Assembly: GCA_032622095.1 (NCBI GenBank)
Contig: CP136063.1
Span: 24,616,987 to 24,680,986, forward strand
From: Siphonodentalium dalli
Lineage: Eukaryota; Mollusca; Scaphopoda; Gadilida; Siphonodentaliidae
Direction of reading: 5' to 3'
DNA: 64,000 bases
The notes below the pieces were generated by a model. It did no database searches, was not told the origin of the DNA, and was given only the letters and a program-made list of their open reading frames with translations. This document shows, piece after piece, positions 34,901-51,389 of the stretch (position 1 is its first letter; every line of letters begins with the position of its first letter). A program made the translations under genes and the position numbers.

Positions 34901-37900
34901 TATACAGCACAGTAAGTCATCATCATTCTCCTCTCAGTATACAGCACAGTAAGTCATCATCATTCTCCTCTCAGTATACAGCACAGTAAGTCATCATCAT
35001 TCTCCTCTCAGTATACAGCACAGTAAGTTATCATCATTCTCCTCTCAGTATACAGCACAGTAAGTCATCATCATTCTCCTCTCAGTATACAGCACAGTAA
35101 GTCATCATCATTCTCCTCTCAGTATACAGCACAGTAAGTCACCATCATTCTCCTCTCAGTATACAGCACAGTAAGTCATCATCATTCTCCTCTCAGTATA
35201 CAGCACAGTAAGTCATCATCATTCTCCTCTCAGTATACAGCACAGTAAGTCATCATCATTCTCCTCGCAGTATACAGCACAGTAAGTCATCATCATTCTC
35301 CTCTCAGTATACAGCACAGTAAGTCATCATTATTCTCCTCTCAGTATACAGCACAGTAGGTCATCATCATTCTCCTCTCAGTATACAGCACAGTAAGTTA
35401 TCATCATTCTCCTCTCAATATACAGCACAGTAAGCCGCCATCATTCTCCTCGCAGTATACAACACAGTAAGTCATCATCATTCTCCTCTCAGTATACAGC
35501 CATGTAAGTTATCATCATTCTCCTCTCAGTATACAGCATACTCAGTATACAGCACAGTAAGTCATCATCATTCTCCTCTCAGTATACAGCCATGTAAGTT
35601 ATCATCATTCTCCTCTCAGTATACAGCCATGTAAGCCGCCATCATTCTCCTCTCAGTATACAGCATAGTAAGTAATCATCATTCTCCTCTCAGTATACAA
35701 CACAGTAAGTCATCATCATTCTCCTCTCAGTATACAGCACAGTAAGTTATCATCATTCTCCTCTCAGTATACAACACAGTAAGTTATCATCATTCTCCTC
35801 TCAATATACAGCACAGTAAGTCATCATCATTCTCCTCTCAGTATACAGCATAGTAAGTAATCATCATTCTCCTCTCAGTATACAACACAGTAAGTTATCA
35901 TCATTCTCCTCTCAATATACAGCACAGTAAGCCGCCATCATTCTCCTCGCAGTATACAGCACAGTAAGTTATCATCATTCTCCTCTCAGTATACAGCACA
36001 GTAAGTCATCATCATTCTCCTCTCAGTATACAGCACAGTAAGTTATCATCATTCTCCTCTCAGTATACAGCACAGTAAGTCATCATCATTCTCCTCTCAG
36101 TATACAGCCATGTAAGCCGCCATCATTCTCCTCTCAGTATACAGCACAGTAAGTTATCATCATTCTCCTCTCAGTATACAGCCATGTAAGTTATCATCAT
36201 TCTCCTCTCAGTATACAGCCATGTAAGCCGCCATCATTCTCCTCTCAGTATACAGCACAGTAAGTCATCATCATTCTCCTCTCAGTATACAACACAGTAA
36301 GTTATCATCATTCTCCTCTCAGTATACAGCCATGTAAGTCATCATCATTCTCCTCTCAGTATACAGCCATGTAAGCCGCCATCATTCTCCTCTCAGTATT
36401 CAGCACAGTAAGTTATCATCATTCTCCTCTCAGTATACAGCCATGTAAGTCATCATCATTCTCCTCTCAGTATACAGCCATGTAAGCCGCCATCATTCTC
36501 CTCGCAGTATACAGCACAGTAAGTTATCATCATTCTCCTCTCAGTATACAGCACAGTAAGTCATCATCATTCTCCTCTCAGTATACAGCACAGTAAGTTA
36601 TCATCATTCTCCTCTCAGTATACAGCCATGTAAGTCATCATCATTCTCCTCTCAGTATACAGCCATGTAAGCCGCCATCATTCTCCTCTCAGTATACAGC
36701 ACAGTAAGTCATCATCATTCTCCTCTCAGTATACAGCACAGTAAGTTATCATCATTCTCCTCTCAGTATACAGCACAGTAAGTCACCATCATTCTACTCT
36801 TAGTATACAGCACAGTAAGTCACCATCATTCTACTCTTAGTATACAGCACAGTAAGTTATCATCATTCTCCTCTCAGTATACAGCCATGTAAGCCGCCAT
36901 CATTCTCCTCTCAGTATACAGCCATGTAAGTCATCATCATTCTCCTCTCAGTATACAGCCATGTAAGTCATCATCATTCTCCTCTCAGTATACAGCACAG
37001 TAAGTTATCATCATTCTCCTCTCAGTATACAGCCATGTAAGCCGCCATCATTCTCCTCTCAGTATACAGCACAGTAAGTTATCATCATTCTCCTCTCAGT
37101 ATACAGCCATGTAAGCCGCCATCATTCTCCTCTCAGTATACAGCACAGTAAGTTATCATCATTCTCCTCTCAGTATACAGCACAGTAAGTTATCATCATT
37201 CTCCTCTCAGTATACAGCACAGTAAGTCACCATCATTCTACTCTTAGTATACAGCACAGTAAGTTATCATCATTCTCCTCTCAGTATACAGCCATGTAAG
37301 CCGCCATCATTCTCCTCTCAGTATACAGCACAGTAAGTTATCATCATTCTCCTCTCAGTATACAGCACAGTAAGTCATCATCATTCTCCTCTCAGTATAC
37401 AGCACAGTAAGTCACCATCATTCTACTCTTAGTATACAGCACAGTAAGTTATCATCATTCTCCTCTCAGTATACAGCCATGTAAGCCGCCATCATTCTCC
37501 TCTCAGTATACAGCACAGTAAGTTATCATCATTCTCCTCTCAGTATACAGCCATGTAAGCCGCCATCATTCTCCTCTCAGTATACAGCACAGTAAGTTAT
37601 CATCATTCTCCTCTCAGTATACAGCACAGTAAGTTATCATCATTCTACTCTTAGTATACAGCACAGTAAGTTATCATCATTCTACTCTTAGTATACAGCA
37701 CAGTAAGTTATCATCATTCTCCTCTCAGTATACAGCCATGTAAGCCGCCATCATTCTCCTCTCAGTATACAGCACAGTAAGTTATCATCATTCTCCTCTC
37801 AGTATACAGCCATGTAAGCCGCCATCATTCTCCTCTCAGTATACAGCACAGTAAGTTATCATCATTCTCCTCTCAGTATACAGCACAGTAAGTTATCATC

Positions 37901-40617
37901 ATTCTCCTCTCAGTATACAGCACAGTAAGTTATCATCATTCTCCTCTCAGTATACAGCCATGTAAGCCGCCATCATTCTCCTCTCAGTATACAGCACAGT
38001 AAGTTATCATCATTCTCCTCTCAGTATACAGCACAGTAAGTTATCATCATTCTCCTCTCAGTATACAGCCATGTAAGTCATCATCATTCTCCTCTCAGTA
38101 TACAGCCATGTAAGCCGCCATCATTCTCCTCTCAGTATACAGCACAGTAAGTCATCATCATTCTCCTCTCAGTATACAGCACAGTAAGTTATCATCATTC
38201 TCCTCTCAGTATACAGCCATGTAAGCCGCCATCATTCTCCTCGCAGTATACAGCACAGTAAGTTATCATCATTCTCCTCTCAGTATACAGCACAGTAAGT
38301 CATCATCATTCTCCTCTCAGTATACAGCACAGTAAGTTATCATCATTCTCCTCTCAGTATACAGCCATGTAAGTCATCATCATTCTCCTCTCAGTATACA
38401 GCCATGTAAGCCGCCATCATTCTCCTCTCAGTATACAGCACAGTAAGTTATCATCATTCTCCTCTCAATATACAGCACAGTAAGTCACCATCATTCTACT
38501 CTTAGTATACAGCACAGTAAGTTATCATCATTCTCCTCTCAATATACAGCACAGTAAGCCGCCATCATTCTCCTCGCAGTATACAGCACAGTAAGTTATC
38601 ATCATTCTCCTCTCAGTATACAGCACAGTAAGTCATCATCATTCTCCTCTCAGTATACAGCACAGTAAGTTATCATCATTCTCCTCTCAGTATACAGCCA
38701 TGTAAGCCGCCATCATTCTCCTCTCAGTATACAGCACAGTAAGTTATCATCATTCTCCTCTCAGTATACAGCCATGTAAGTTATCATCATTCTCCTCTCA
38801 GTATACAGCCATGTAAGCCGCCATCATTCTCCTCTCAGTATACAGCACAGTAAGTTATCATCATTCTCCTCTCAGTATACAGCACAGTAAGTCACCATCA
38901 TTCTACTCTTAGTATACAGCACAGTAAGTTATCATCATTCTCCTCTCAATATACAGCACAGTAAGTCATCATCATTCTCCTCTCAGTATACAGCCATGTA
39001 AGCCGCCATCATTCTCCTCTCAGTATACAGCACAGTAAGTTATCATCATTCTCCTCTCAGTATACAGCACAGTAAGTTATCATCATTCTCCTCTCAGTAT
39101 ACAGCACAGTAAGTCATCATCATTCTCCTCTCAGTATACAGCACAGTAAGTTATCATCATTCTCCTCTCAGTATACAGCCATGTAAGTCATCATCATTCT
39201 CCTCTCAGTATACAGCCATGTAAGCCGCCATCATTCTCCTCTCAGTATACAGCACAGTAAGTTATCATCATTCTCCTCTCAATATACAGCACAGTAAGTC
39301 ACCATCATTCTACTCTTAGTATACAGCACAGTAAGTTATCATCATTCTCCTCTCAATATACAGCACAGTAAGCCGCCATCATTCTCCTCGCAGTATACAG
39401 CACAGTAAGTTATCATCATTCTCCTCTCAGTATACAGCACAGTAAGTCATCATCATTCTCCTCTCAGTATACAGCACAGTAAGTTATCATCATTCTCCTC
39501 TCAGTATACAGCCATGTAAGTCATCATCATTCTCCTCTCAGTATACAGCCATGTAAGCCGCCATCATTCTCCTCTCAGTATACAGCACAGTAAGTTATCA
39601 TCATTCTCCTCTCAGTATACAGCACAGTAAGTCACCATCATTCTACTCTTAGTATACAGCACAGTAAGTTATCATCATTCTCCTCTCAATATACAGCACA
39701 GTAAGCCGCCATCATTCTCCTCGCAGTATACAGCACAGTAAGTTATCATCATTCTCCTCTCAGTATACAGCACAGTAAGTCATCATCATTCTCCTCTCAG
39801 TATACAGCACAGTAAGTTATCATCATTCTCCTCTCAGTATACAGCCATGTAAGCCGCCATCATTCTCCTCTCAGTATACAGCACAGTAAGTTATCATCAT
39901 TCTCCTCTCAGTATACAGCCATGTAAGTTATCATCATTCTCCTCTCAGTATACAGCCATGTAAGCCGCCATCATTCTCCTCTCAGTATACAGCACAGTAA
40001 GTTATCATCATTCTCCTCTCAGTATACAGCCATGTAAGCCGCCATCATTCTCCTCTCAGTATACAGCACAGTAAGTTATCATCATTCTCCTCTCAGTATA
40101 CAGCCATGTAAGCCGCCATCATTCTCCTCTCAGTATACAGCACAGTAAGTTATCATCATTCTCCTCTCAGTATACAGCCATGTAAGCCGCCATCATTCTC
40201 CTCTCAGTATACAGCACAGTAAGTTATCATCATTCTCCTCTCAGTATACAGCCATGTAAGTCATCATCATTCTCCTCTCAGTATACAGCCATGTAAGCCG
40301 CCATCATTCTCCTCTCAGTATACAGCACAGTAAGTTATCATCATTCTCCTCTCAGTATACAGCCATGTAAGTCATCATCATTCTCCTCTCAGTATACAGC
40401 CATGTAAGCCGCCATCATTCTCCTCTCAGTATACAGCACAGTAAGTTATCATCATTCTCCTCTCAGTATACAGCACAGTAAGTCACCATCATTCTACTCT
40501 TAGTATACAGCACAGTAAGTTATCATCATTCTCCTCTCAGTATACAGCCATGTAAGCCGCCATCATTCTCCTCTCAGTATACAGCCATGTAAGCCGCCAT
40601 CATTCTCCTCTCAGTAT

Positions 40618-42120
40618 ACAGCACAGTAAGTTATCATCATTCTCCTCTCAGTATACAGCACAGTAAGTCACCATCATTCTCCTCTCAGTATACAGCACAG
40701 TAAGTCACCATCATTCTCCTCTCAGTATACAGCACAGTAAGTCATCATCATTCTCCTCTCAGTATACAGCCATGTAAGCCGCCATCATTCTCCTCTCAGT
40801 ATACAGCACAGTAAGTTATCATCATTCTCCTCTCAGTATACAACACAGTAAGTCATCATCATTCTCCTCTCAGTATACAGCACAGTAAGTCATCATCATT
40901 CTCCTCTCAGTATACAGCACAGTAAGTTATCATCATTCTCCTCTCAGTATACAGCACAGTAAGTCATCATCATTCTCCTCTCAGTATACAGCACAGTAAG
41001 TCACCATCATTCTCCTCTCAGTATACAGCACAGTAAGTCATCATCATTCTCCTCTCAGTATACAGCCATGTAAGCCGCCATCATTCTCCTCTCAGTATAC
41101 AGCACAGTAAGTTATCATCATTCTCCTCTCAGTATACAACACAGTAAGTCATCATCATTCTCCTCTCAGTATACAGCACAGTAAGTCATCATCATTCTCC
41201 TCTCAGTATACAGCCATGTAAGTTATCATCATTCTCCTCTCAGTATACAGCATAGTAAGTAACCATCATTCTCCTCTCAGTATACAACACAGTAAGTCAT
41301 CATCATTCTCCTCTCAGTATACAGCCATGTAAGCCGCCATCATTCTCCTCTCAGTATACAGCCATGTAAGCCGCCATCATTCTCCTCTCAGTATACAGCA
41401 CAGTAAGTTATCATCATTCTCCTCTCAGTATACAGCACAGTAAGTCACCATCATTCTCCTCTCAGTATACAGCACAGTAAGTCACCATCATTCTCCTCTC
41501 AGTATACAGCACAGTAAGTCATCATCATTCTCCTCTCAGTATACAGCCATGTAAGCCGCCATCATTCTCCTCTCAGTATACAGCACAGTAAGTTATCATC
41601 ATTCTCCTCTCAGTATACAACACAGTAAGTCATCATCATTCTCCTCTCAGTATACAGCACAGTAAGTCATCATCATTCTCCTCTCAGTATACAGCACAGT
41701 AAGTTATCATCATTCTCCTCTCAGTATACAGCACAGTAAGTCATCATCATTCTCCTCTCAGTATACAGCACAGTAAGTCACCATCATTCTCCTCTCAGTA
41801 TACAGCACAGTAAGTCATCATCATTCTCCTCTCAGTATACAGCCATGTAAGCCGCCATCATTCTCCTCTCAGTATACAGCACAGTAAGTTATCATCATTC
41901 TCCTCTCAGTATACAACACAGTAAGTCATCATCATTCTCCTCTCAGTATACAGCACAGTAAGTCATCATCATTCTCCTCTCAGTATACAGCCATGTAAGT
42001 TATCATCATTCTCCTCTCAGTATACAGCATAGTAAGTAACCATCATTCTCCTCTCAGTATACAACACAGTAAGTCATCATCATTCTCCTCTCAGTATACA
42101 GCCATGTAAGCCGCCATCAT
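40618..42120 (+). repeat. Higher-order repeat, period 777 bp (21 units)
   Basis: The variant order starting at about 40621 (cacag-ttatc, cacag-tcacc twice, cacag-tcatc, ccatg-ccgcc ...) recurs at about 41398 in the same order, including later aacacag and catag-taacc units. The offset of 777 bases is exactly 21 units. Confidence 0.75.
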
Positions 42121-45100
42121 TCTCCTCGCAGTATACAACACAGTAAGTTATCATCATTCTCCTCTCAGTATACAGCACAGTAAGTCATCATCATTCTCCT
42201 CTCAGTATACAGCCATGTAAGCCGCCATCATTCTCCTCGCAGTATACAGCACAGTAAGTCATCATCATTCTCCTCGCAGTATACAACACAGTAAGTCATC
42301 ATCATTCTCCTCTCAGTATACAGCCATGTAAGCCGCCATCATTCTCCTCGCAGTATACAACACAGTAAGTAACCATCATTCTCCTCTCAGTATACAGCAC
42401 AGTAAGTAACCATCATTCTCCTCTCAGTATACAGCACAGTAAGTTATCATCATTCTCCTCTCAGTATACAACACAGTAAGTAACCATCATTCTCCTCTCA
42501 GTATACAACACAGTAAGTAACCATCATTCTCCTCTCAGTATACAGCACAGTAAGTTATCATCATTCTCCTCTCAGTATACAGCATAGTAAGTAACCATCA
42601 TTCTCCTCTCAGTATACAACACAGTAAGTCACCATCATTCTCCTCTCAGTATACAGCACAGTAAGTTATCATCATTCTCCTCTCAGTATACAGCATAGTA
42701 AGTAACCATCATTCTCCTCTCAGTATACAGCACAGTAAGTTATCATCATTCTCCTCTCAGTATACAGCACAGTAAGTCATCATCATTCTCCTCTCAGTAT
42801 ACAACACAGTAAGTCATCATCATTCTCCTCTCAGTATACAGCCATGTAAGCCGCCATCATTCTCCTCTCAGTATACAGCACAGTAAGTTATCATCATTCT
42901 CCTCTCAGTATACAGCACAGTAAGTCATCATCATTCTCCTCTCAGTATACAGCACAGTAAGTCATCATCATTCTCCTCTCAGTATACAGCACAGTAAGTC
43001 ATCATCATTCTCCTCTCAGTATACAGCACAGTAAGTCATCATCATTCTCCTCTCAGTATACAGCACAGTAAGTCATCATCATTCTCCTCTCAGTATACAA
43101 CACAGTAAGTCATCATCATTCTCCTCTCAGTATACAGCATAGTAAGTAACCATCATTCTCCTCGCAGTATACAGCACAGTAAGTTATCATCATTCTCCTC
43201 TCAGTATACAGCATAGTAAGTAACCATCATTCTCCTCTCAGTATACAGCACAGTAAGTTATCATCATTCTCCTCTCAGTATACAGCACAGTAAGTTATCA
43301 TCATTCTCCTCTCAGTATACAGCACAGTAAGTTATCATCATTCTCCTCTCAGTATACAGCATAGTAAGTAACCATCATTCTCCTCTCAGTATACAACACA
43401 GTAAGTCATCATCATTCTCCTCTCAGTATACAGCATAGTAAGTAACCATCATTCTCCTTTCAGTATACAGCACAGTAAGTCACCATCATTCTCCTCTCAG
43501 TATACAGCACAGTAAGTCACCATCATTCTCCTCTCAGTATACAGCACAGTAAGTCATCATCATTCTCCTCTCAGTATACAGCACAGTAAGTCATCATCAT
43601 TCTCCTCTCAGTATACAACACAGTAAGTCATCATCATTCTCCTCTCAGTATACAGCACAGTAAGTCATCATCATTCTCCTCGCAGTATACAGCACAGTAA
43701 GTCATCATCATTCTCCTCTCAGTATACAGCACAGTAAGTCATCATCATTCTCCTCTCAGTATACAGCCATGTAAGCCGCCATCATTCTCCTCGCAGTATA
43801 CAGCACAGTAAGTCATCATCATTCTCCTCTCAGTATACAGCACAGTAAGTCATCATCATTCTCCTCTCAGTATACAGCCATGTAAGTCACCATCATTCTC
43901 CTCGCAGTATACAGCACAGTAAGTCATCATCATTCTCCTCTCAGTATACAGCCATGTAAGCCGCCATCATTCTCCTCGCAGTATACAGCACAGTAAGTCA
44001 TCATCATTCTCCTCTCAGTATACAGCACAGTAAGTTATCATCATTCTCCTCTCAGTATACAGCACAGTAAGTCACCATCATTCTCCTCGCAGTATACAGC
44101 ACAGTAAGTCATCATCATTCTCCTCTCAGTATACAGCCATGTAAGTCACCATCATTCTCCTCTCAGTATACAACACAGTAAGTCATCATCATTCTCCTTT
44201 CAGTATAAAGCACAGTAAGTCATAATCATTATCTCAGTATACAGCACAGTAAGTCATCATCATTCTCCTCTCAGTATACAGCACAGTAAGTCATCATCAT
44301 TCTCCTCTCAGTATACAGCCATGTAAGTCACCATCATTCTCCTCTCAGTATACAGCCATGTAAGTCACCATCATTCTCCTCTCAGTATACAGCACAGTAA
44401 GTCATCATCATTCTCCTCTCAGTATACAGCCATGTAAGTCACCATCATTCTCCTCTCAGTATACAGCACAGTAAGTCATCATCATTCTACTCTCAGTATA
44501 CAACACAGTAAGTCATCATCATTCTCCTCTCAGTATACAGCGCAGTAAGTCATCATCATTCTCCTCTCAGTATACAACACAGTAAGTCACCATCATTCTC
44601 CTCTCAGTATACAGCACAGTAAGTCATCATCATTCTCCTCTCAGTATACAGCGCAGTAAGTCATCATCATTCTCCTCTCAGTATACAACACAGTAAGTCA
44701 TCATCATTCTCCTCTCAGTATACAGCACAGTAAGTCATCATCATTCTACTCTCAGCATACAGCACAGTAAGTCATCATCATTCTACTCTCAGCATACAGC
44801 ACAGTAAGTCATCATCATTCTCCTCTCAGTATACAGCACAGTAAGTCATCATCATTCTCCTCTCAGTATACAGCGCAGTAAGTCATCATCATTCTCCTCT
44901 CAGTATACAACACAGTAAGTCATCATCATTCTCCTCTCAGTATACAGCGCAGTAAGTCATCATCATTCTACTCTCAGCATACAGCACAGTAAGTCATCAT
45001 CATTCTCCTCTCAGTATACAGCACAGTAAGTCATCATCATTCTCCTCTCAGTATACAGCACAGTAAGTCATCATCATTCTCCTCTCAGTATACAGCGCAG

Positions 45101-45479
45101 TAAGTCATCATCATTCTCCTCTCAGTATACAACACAGTAAGTCATCATCATTCTCCTCTCAGTATACAGCACAGTAAGTCATCATCATTCTACTCTCAGC
45201 ATACAGCACAGTAAGTCATCATCATTCTACTCTCAGCATACAGCACAGTAAGTCATCATCATTCTCCTCTCAGTATACAGCACAGTAAGTCATCATCATT
45301 CTCCTCTCAGTATACAGCGCAGTAAGTCATCATCATTCTCCTCTCAGTATACAACACAGTAAGTCATCATCATTCTCCTCTCAGTATACAGCGCAGTAAG
45401 TCATCATCATTCTACTCTCAGCATACAGCACAGTAAGTCATCATCATTCTCCTCTCAGTATACAGCACAGTAAGTCATC

Positions 45480-48400
45480 ATCATTCTCCTCTCAGTATAC
45501 AGCCATGTAAGTCACCATCATTCTCCTCTCAGTATACAGCCATGTAAGTCACCATCATTCTCCTCTCAGTATACAGCACAGTAAGTCATCATCATTCTCC
45601 TCTCAGTATACAGCCATGTAAGTCACCATCATTCTCCTCTCAGTATACAGCACAGTAAGTCATCATCATTCTACTCTCAGTATACAACACAGTAAGTCAT
45701 CATCATTCTCCTCTCAGTATACAGCGCAGTAAGTCATCATCATTCTCCTCTCAGTATACAACACAGTAAGTCACCATCATTCTCCTCTCAGTATACAGCA
45801 CAGTAAGTCATCATCATTCTCCTCTCAGTATACAGCGCAGTAAGTCATCATCATTCTCCTCTCAGTATACAACACAGTAAGTCACCATCATTCTCCTCTC
45901 AGTATACAGCACAGTAAGTCATCATCATTCTACTCTCAGTATACAGCACAGTAAGTCATCATCATTCTCCTCTCAGTATACAGCACAGTAAGTCATCATC
46001 ATTCTCCTCTCAGTATACAGCACAGTAAGTCATCATCATTCTCCTCTCAGTATACAGCACAGTAAGTCATCATCATTCTCCTCTCAGTATACAGCACAGT
46101 AAGTCATCATCATTCTCCTCTCAGTATACAGCACAGTAAGTCATCATCATTCTCCTCTCAGTATACAGCACAGTAAGTCATCATCATTCTCCTCTCAGTA
46201 TAAAGCACAGTAAGTTATCATCATTCTCCTCTCAGTATACAGCACAGTAAGTCATCATCATTCTCCTCTCAGTATACAGCACAGTAAGCCGCCATCATTC
46301 TCCTCGCAGTATACAGCACAGTAAGTCATCATCATTCTACTCTCAGTATACAGCACAGTAAGTCATCATCATTCTCCTCTCAGTATACAGCACAGTAAGT
46401 CATCATCATTCTCCTCTCAGTATACAGCATAGTAAGTCATCATCATTCTCCTCTCAGTATACAGCCATGTAAGCCGCCATCATTCTCCTCGCAGTATACA
46501 GCACAGTAAGTCATCATCATTCTACTCTCAGTATACAGCACAGTAAGTCATCATCATTCTCCTCTCAGTATACAGCACAGTAAGTCATCATCATTCTCCT
46601 CTCAGTATACAGCCATGTAAGCCGCCATCATTCTCCTCGCAGTATACAGCACAGTAAGTCATCATCATTCTACTCTCAGTATACAGCACAGTAAGTCATC
46701 ATCATTCTCCTCTCAGTATACAGCACAGTAAGTCATCATCATTCTACTCTCAGTATACAGCACAGTAAGTCATCATCATTCTACTCTCAGTATACAACAC
46801 AGTAAGTCACCATCATTCTCCTCTCAGTATACAGCCATGTAAGCCGCCATCATTCTCCTCTCAGTATACAGCACAGTAAGTCATCATCATTCTACTTTCA
46901 GTATACAGCACAGTAAGTCATCATCATTCTCCTCTCAGTATACAGCACAGTAAGTCATCATCATTCTACTCTCAGTATACAGCACAGTAAGTCATCATCA
47001 TTCTCCTCTCAGTATACAACACAGTAAGTCACCATCATTCTCCTCTCAGTATACAACACAGTAAGTCATCATCATTCTCCTCTCAGTATACAGCCATGTA
47101 AGCCGCCATCATTCTCCTCTCAGTATACAGCACAGTAAGTCATCATCATTCTCCTCTCAGTATACAACACAGTAAGTCATCATCATTCTCCTCTCAGTAT
47201 ACAGCCATGTAAGCCGCCATCATTCTCCTCTCAGTATACAGCACAGTAAGTCATCATCATTCTACTTTCAGTATACAGCACAGTAAGTCATCATCATTCT
47301 ACTCTCAGTATACAACACAGTAAGTTATCATCATTCTCCTTTCAGTATAAAGCACAGTAAGTCATAATCATTATCTCAGTATACAGCACAGTAAGTCATC
47401 ATCATTCTCCTCTCAGTATACAGCCATGTAAGTCACCATCATTCTCCTCGCAGTATACAGCACAGTGAGTCATCATCATTCTACTCTCAGTATACAACAC
47501 AGTAAGTTATCATCATTCTCCTTTCAGTATAAAGCACAGTAAGTCATAATCATTATCTCAGTATACAGCACAGTAAGTCACCATCATTCTCCTCTCAGTA
47601 TTCAGCACAGTAAGTCATCATCATTATCCTCTCAGTATAAAGCACAGTAAGTCATCATCATTCTCCTCTCAGTATACAGCACAGTAAGTCATCATCATTC
47701 TCCTCTCAGTATACAACACAGTAAGTCATCATCATTCTCCTCTCAGTATTCAGCACAGTAAGTCATCATCATTATCCTCTCAGTATACAGCCATGTAAGT
47801 CATCATCATTCTCCTCTCAGTATACAGCCATGTAAGTCATCATCATTCTCCTCTCAGTATACAGCACACTCAGTATACAGCACATTAAGTCATCATCATT
47901 CTCCTCTCAGTATACAGCACAGTAAGTCATCATCATTCTCCTCTCAGTATACAGCACAGTAAGTCACCACCATTCTCCTCTCAGTATACAGCATAGTAAG
48001 TCATCATCATTCTCCTCTCAGTATACAGCACAGTAAGTCATCATCATTCTACTCTCAGTATACAACACAGTAAGTTATCATCATTCTCCTTTCAGTATAA
48101 AGCACAGTAAGTCATAATCATTATCTCAGTATACAGCACAGTAAGTCATCATCATTCTCCTCTCAGTATACAGCCATGTAAGTCACCATCATTCTCCTCG
48201 CAGTATACAGCCATGTAAGTCACCATCATTCTCCTCGCAGTATACAGCACAGTAAGTCATCATCATTCTCCTCTCAGTATACAGCACAGTAAGTCATCAT
48301 CATTCTCCTCTCAGTATACAGCCATGTAAGTCACCATCATTCTCCTCTCAGTATACAGCCATGTAAGTCACCATCATTCTCCTCTCAGTATACAGCACAG

Positions 48401-50910
48401 TAAGTCATCATCATTCTCCTCTCAGTATACAGCCATGTAAGTCACCATCATTCTCCTCTCAGTATACAGCACAGTAAGTCATCATCATTCTACTCTCAGT
48501 ATACAACACAGTAAGTCATCATCATTCTCCTCTCAGTATACAGCGCAGTAAGTCATCATCATTCTCCTCTCAGTATACAACACAGTAAGTCACCATCATT
48601 CTCCTCTCAGTATACAGCACAGTAAGTCATCATCATTCTCCTCTCAGTATACAGCGCAGTAAGTCATCATCATTCTCCTCTCAGTATACAACACAGTAAG
48701 TCACCATCATTCTCCTCTCAGTATACAGCACAGTAAGTCATCATCATTCTACTCTCAGTATACAGCACAGTAAGTCATCATCATTCTCCTCTCAGTATAC
48801 AGCACAGTAAGTCATCATCATTCTCCTCTCAGTATACAGCACAGTAAGTCATCATCATTCTCCTCTCAGTATACAGCACAGTAAGTCATCATCATTCTCC
48901 TCTCAGTATACAGCACAGTAAGTCATCATCATTCTCCTCTCAGTATACAGCACAGTAAGTCATCATCATTCTCCTCTCAGTATACAGCACAGTAAGTCAT
49001 CATCATTCTCCTCTCAGTATAAAGCACAGTAAGTTATCATCATTCTCCTCTCAGTATACAGCACAGTAAGTCATCATCATTCTCCTCTCAGTATACAGCA
49101 CAGTAAGCCGCCATCATTCTCCTCGCAGTATACAGCACAGTAAGTCATCATCATTCTACTCTCAGTATACAGCACAGTAAGTCATCATCATTCTCCTCTC
49201 AGTATACAGCACAGTAAGTCATCATCATTCTCCTCTCAGTATACAGCACAGTAAGTCATCATCATTCTCCTCTCAGTATACAACACAGTAAGTCATCATC
49301 ATTCTACTCTCAGTATACAGCACAGTAAGTCATCATCATTCTCCTCTCAGTATACAGCCATGTAAGCCGCCATCATTCTCCTCGCAGTATACAGCACAGT
49401 AAGTCATCATCATTCTACTCTCAGTATACAGCACAGTAAGTCATCATCATTCTCCTCTCAGTATACAGCACAGTAAGTCATCATCATTCTACTCTCAGTA
49501 TACAGCACAGTAAGTCATCATCATTCTACTCTCAGTATACAACACAGTAAGTCACCATCATTCTCCTCTCAGTATACAGCCATGTAAGCCGCCATCATTC
49601 TCCTCTCAGTATACAGCACAGTAAGTCATCATCATTCTACTTTCAGTATACAGCACAGTAAGTCATCATCATTCTCCTCTCAGTATACAGCCATGTAAGC
49701 CGCCATCATTCTCCTCGCAGTATACAGCACAGTAAGTCATCATCATTCTACTCTCAGTATACAGCACAGTAAGTCATCATCATTCTCCTCTCAGTATACA
49801 ACACAGTAAGTCACCATCATTCTCCTCTCAGTATACAGCCATGTAAGCCGCCATCATTCTCCTCTCAGTATACAGCACAGTAAGTCATCATCATTCTCCT
49901 CTCAGTATACAGCACAGTAAGTCATCATCATTCTACTTTCAGTATACAGCACAGTAAGTCATCATCATTCTACTCTCAGTATACAACACAGTAAGTTATC
50001 ATCATTCTCCTTTCAGTATAAAGCACAGTAAGTCATAATCATTATCTCAGTATACAGCACAGTAAGTCATCATCATTCTCCTCTCAGTATACAGCCATGT
50101 AAGTCACCATCATTCTCCTCGCAGTATACAGCACAGTAAGTCATCATCATTCTACTCTCAGTATACAACACAGTAAGTTATCATCATTCTCCTTTCAGTA
50201 TAAAGCACAGTAAGTCATAATCATTATCTCAGTATACAGCACAGTAAGTCACCATCATTCTCCTCTCAGTATTCAGCACAGTAAGTCATCATCATTATCC
50301 TCTCAGTATAAAGCACAGTAAGTCATCATCATTCTCCTCTCAGTATACAGCACAGTAAGTCATCATCATTCTCCTCTCAGTATACAACACAGTAAGTCAT
50401 CATCATTCTCCTCTCAGTATTCAGCACAGTAAGTCATCATCATTATCCTCTCAGTATACAGCCATGTAAGTCATCATCATTCTCCTCTCAGTATACAGCC
50501 ATGTAAGTCATCATCATTCTCCTCTCAGTATACAGCACACTCAGTATACAGCACATTAAGTCATCATCATTCTCCTCTCAGTATACAGCACAGTAAGTCA
50601 TCATCATTCTCCTCTCAGTATACAGCACAGTAAGTCACCACCATTCTCCTCTCAGTATACAGCATAGTAAGTCATCATCATTCTCCTCTCAGTATACAGC
50701 ACAGTAAGTCATCATCATTCTACTCTCAGTATACAACACAGTAAGTTATCATCATTCTCCTTTCAGTATAAAGCACAGTAAGTCATAATCATTATCTCAG
50801 TATACAGCACAGTAAGTCATCATCATTCTCCTCTCAGTATACAGCCATGTAAGTCACCATCATTCTCCTCGCAGTATACAGCCATGTAAGTCACCATCAT
50901 TCTCCTCGCA
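45480..50910 (+). repeat. Kilobase-scale duplications within the array
   Basis: The order of variants in 45480-46400 matches 48300-49220 (for example tataaagcacagtaagttat at 46201 and 49020, about 2.8 kb apart). The segment with ataatcattatctcag and tataaagcac at 47310-48250 matches 49970-50910, about 2.66 kb apart. These are block duplications on top of unit-level repeats. Confidence 0.7.
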
Positions 50911-51389
50911 GTATACAGCACAGTAAGTCATCATCATTCTACTCTCAGTATACAGCACAGTAAGTCATCATCATTCTACTCTCAGTATACAGCACAGTAA
51001 GTCATCATCATTCTCCTCTCAGTATACAGCCATGTAAGTCACCATCATTCTCCTCGCAGTATACAGCACAGTAAGTCATCATCATTCTCCTCGCAGTATA
51101 CAGCACAGTAAGTCATCATCATTCTCCTCTCAGTATACAGCCATGTAAGTCACCATCATTCTCCTCGCAGTATACAGCACAGTAAGTCATCATCATTCTA
51201 CTCTCAGTATACAGCACAGTAAGTCATCATCATTCTCCTCTCAGTATACAGCACAGTAAGTCATCATCATTCTACTCTCAGTATACAACACAGTAAGTTA
51301 TCATCATTCTCCTCTCAGTATACAGCCATGTAAGTCACCATCATTCTCCTCGCAGTATACAGCACAGTAAGTCATCATCATTCTACTCT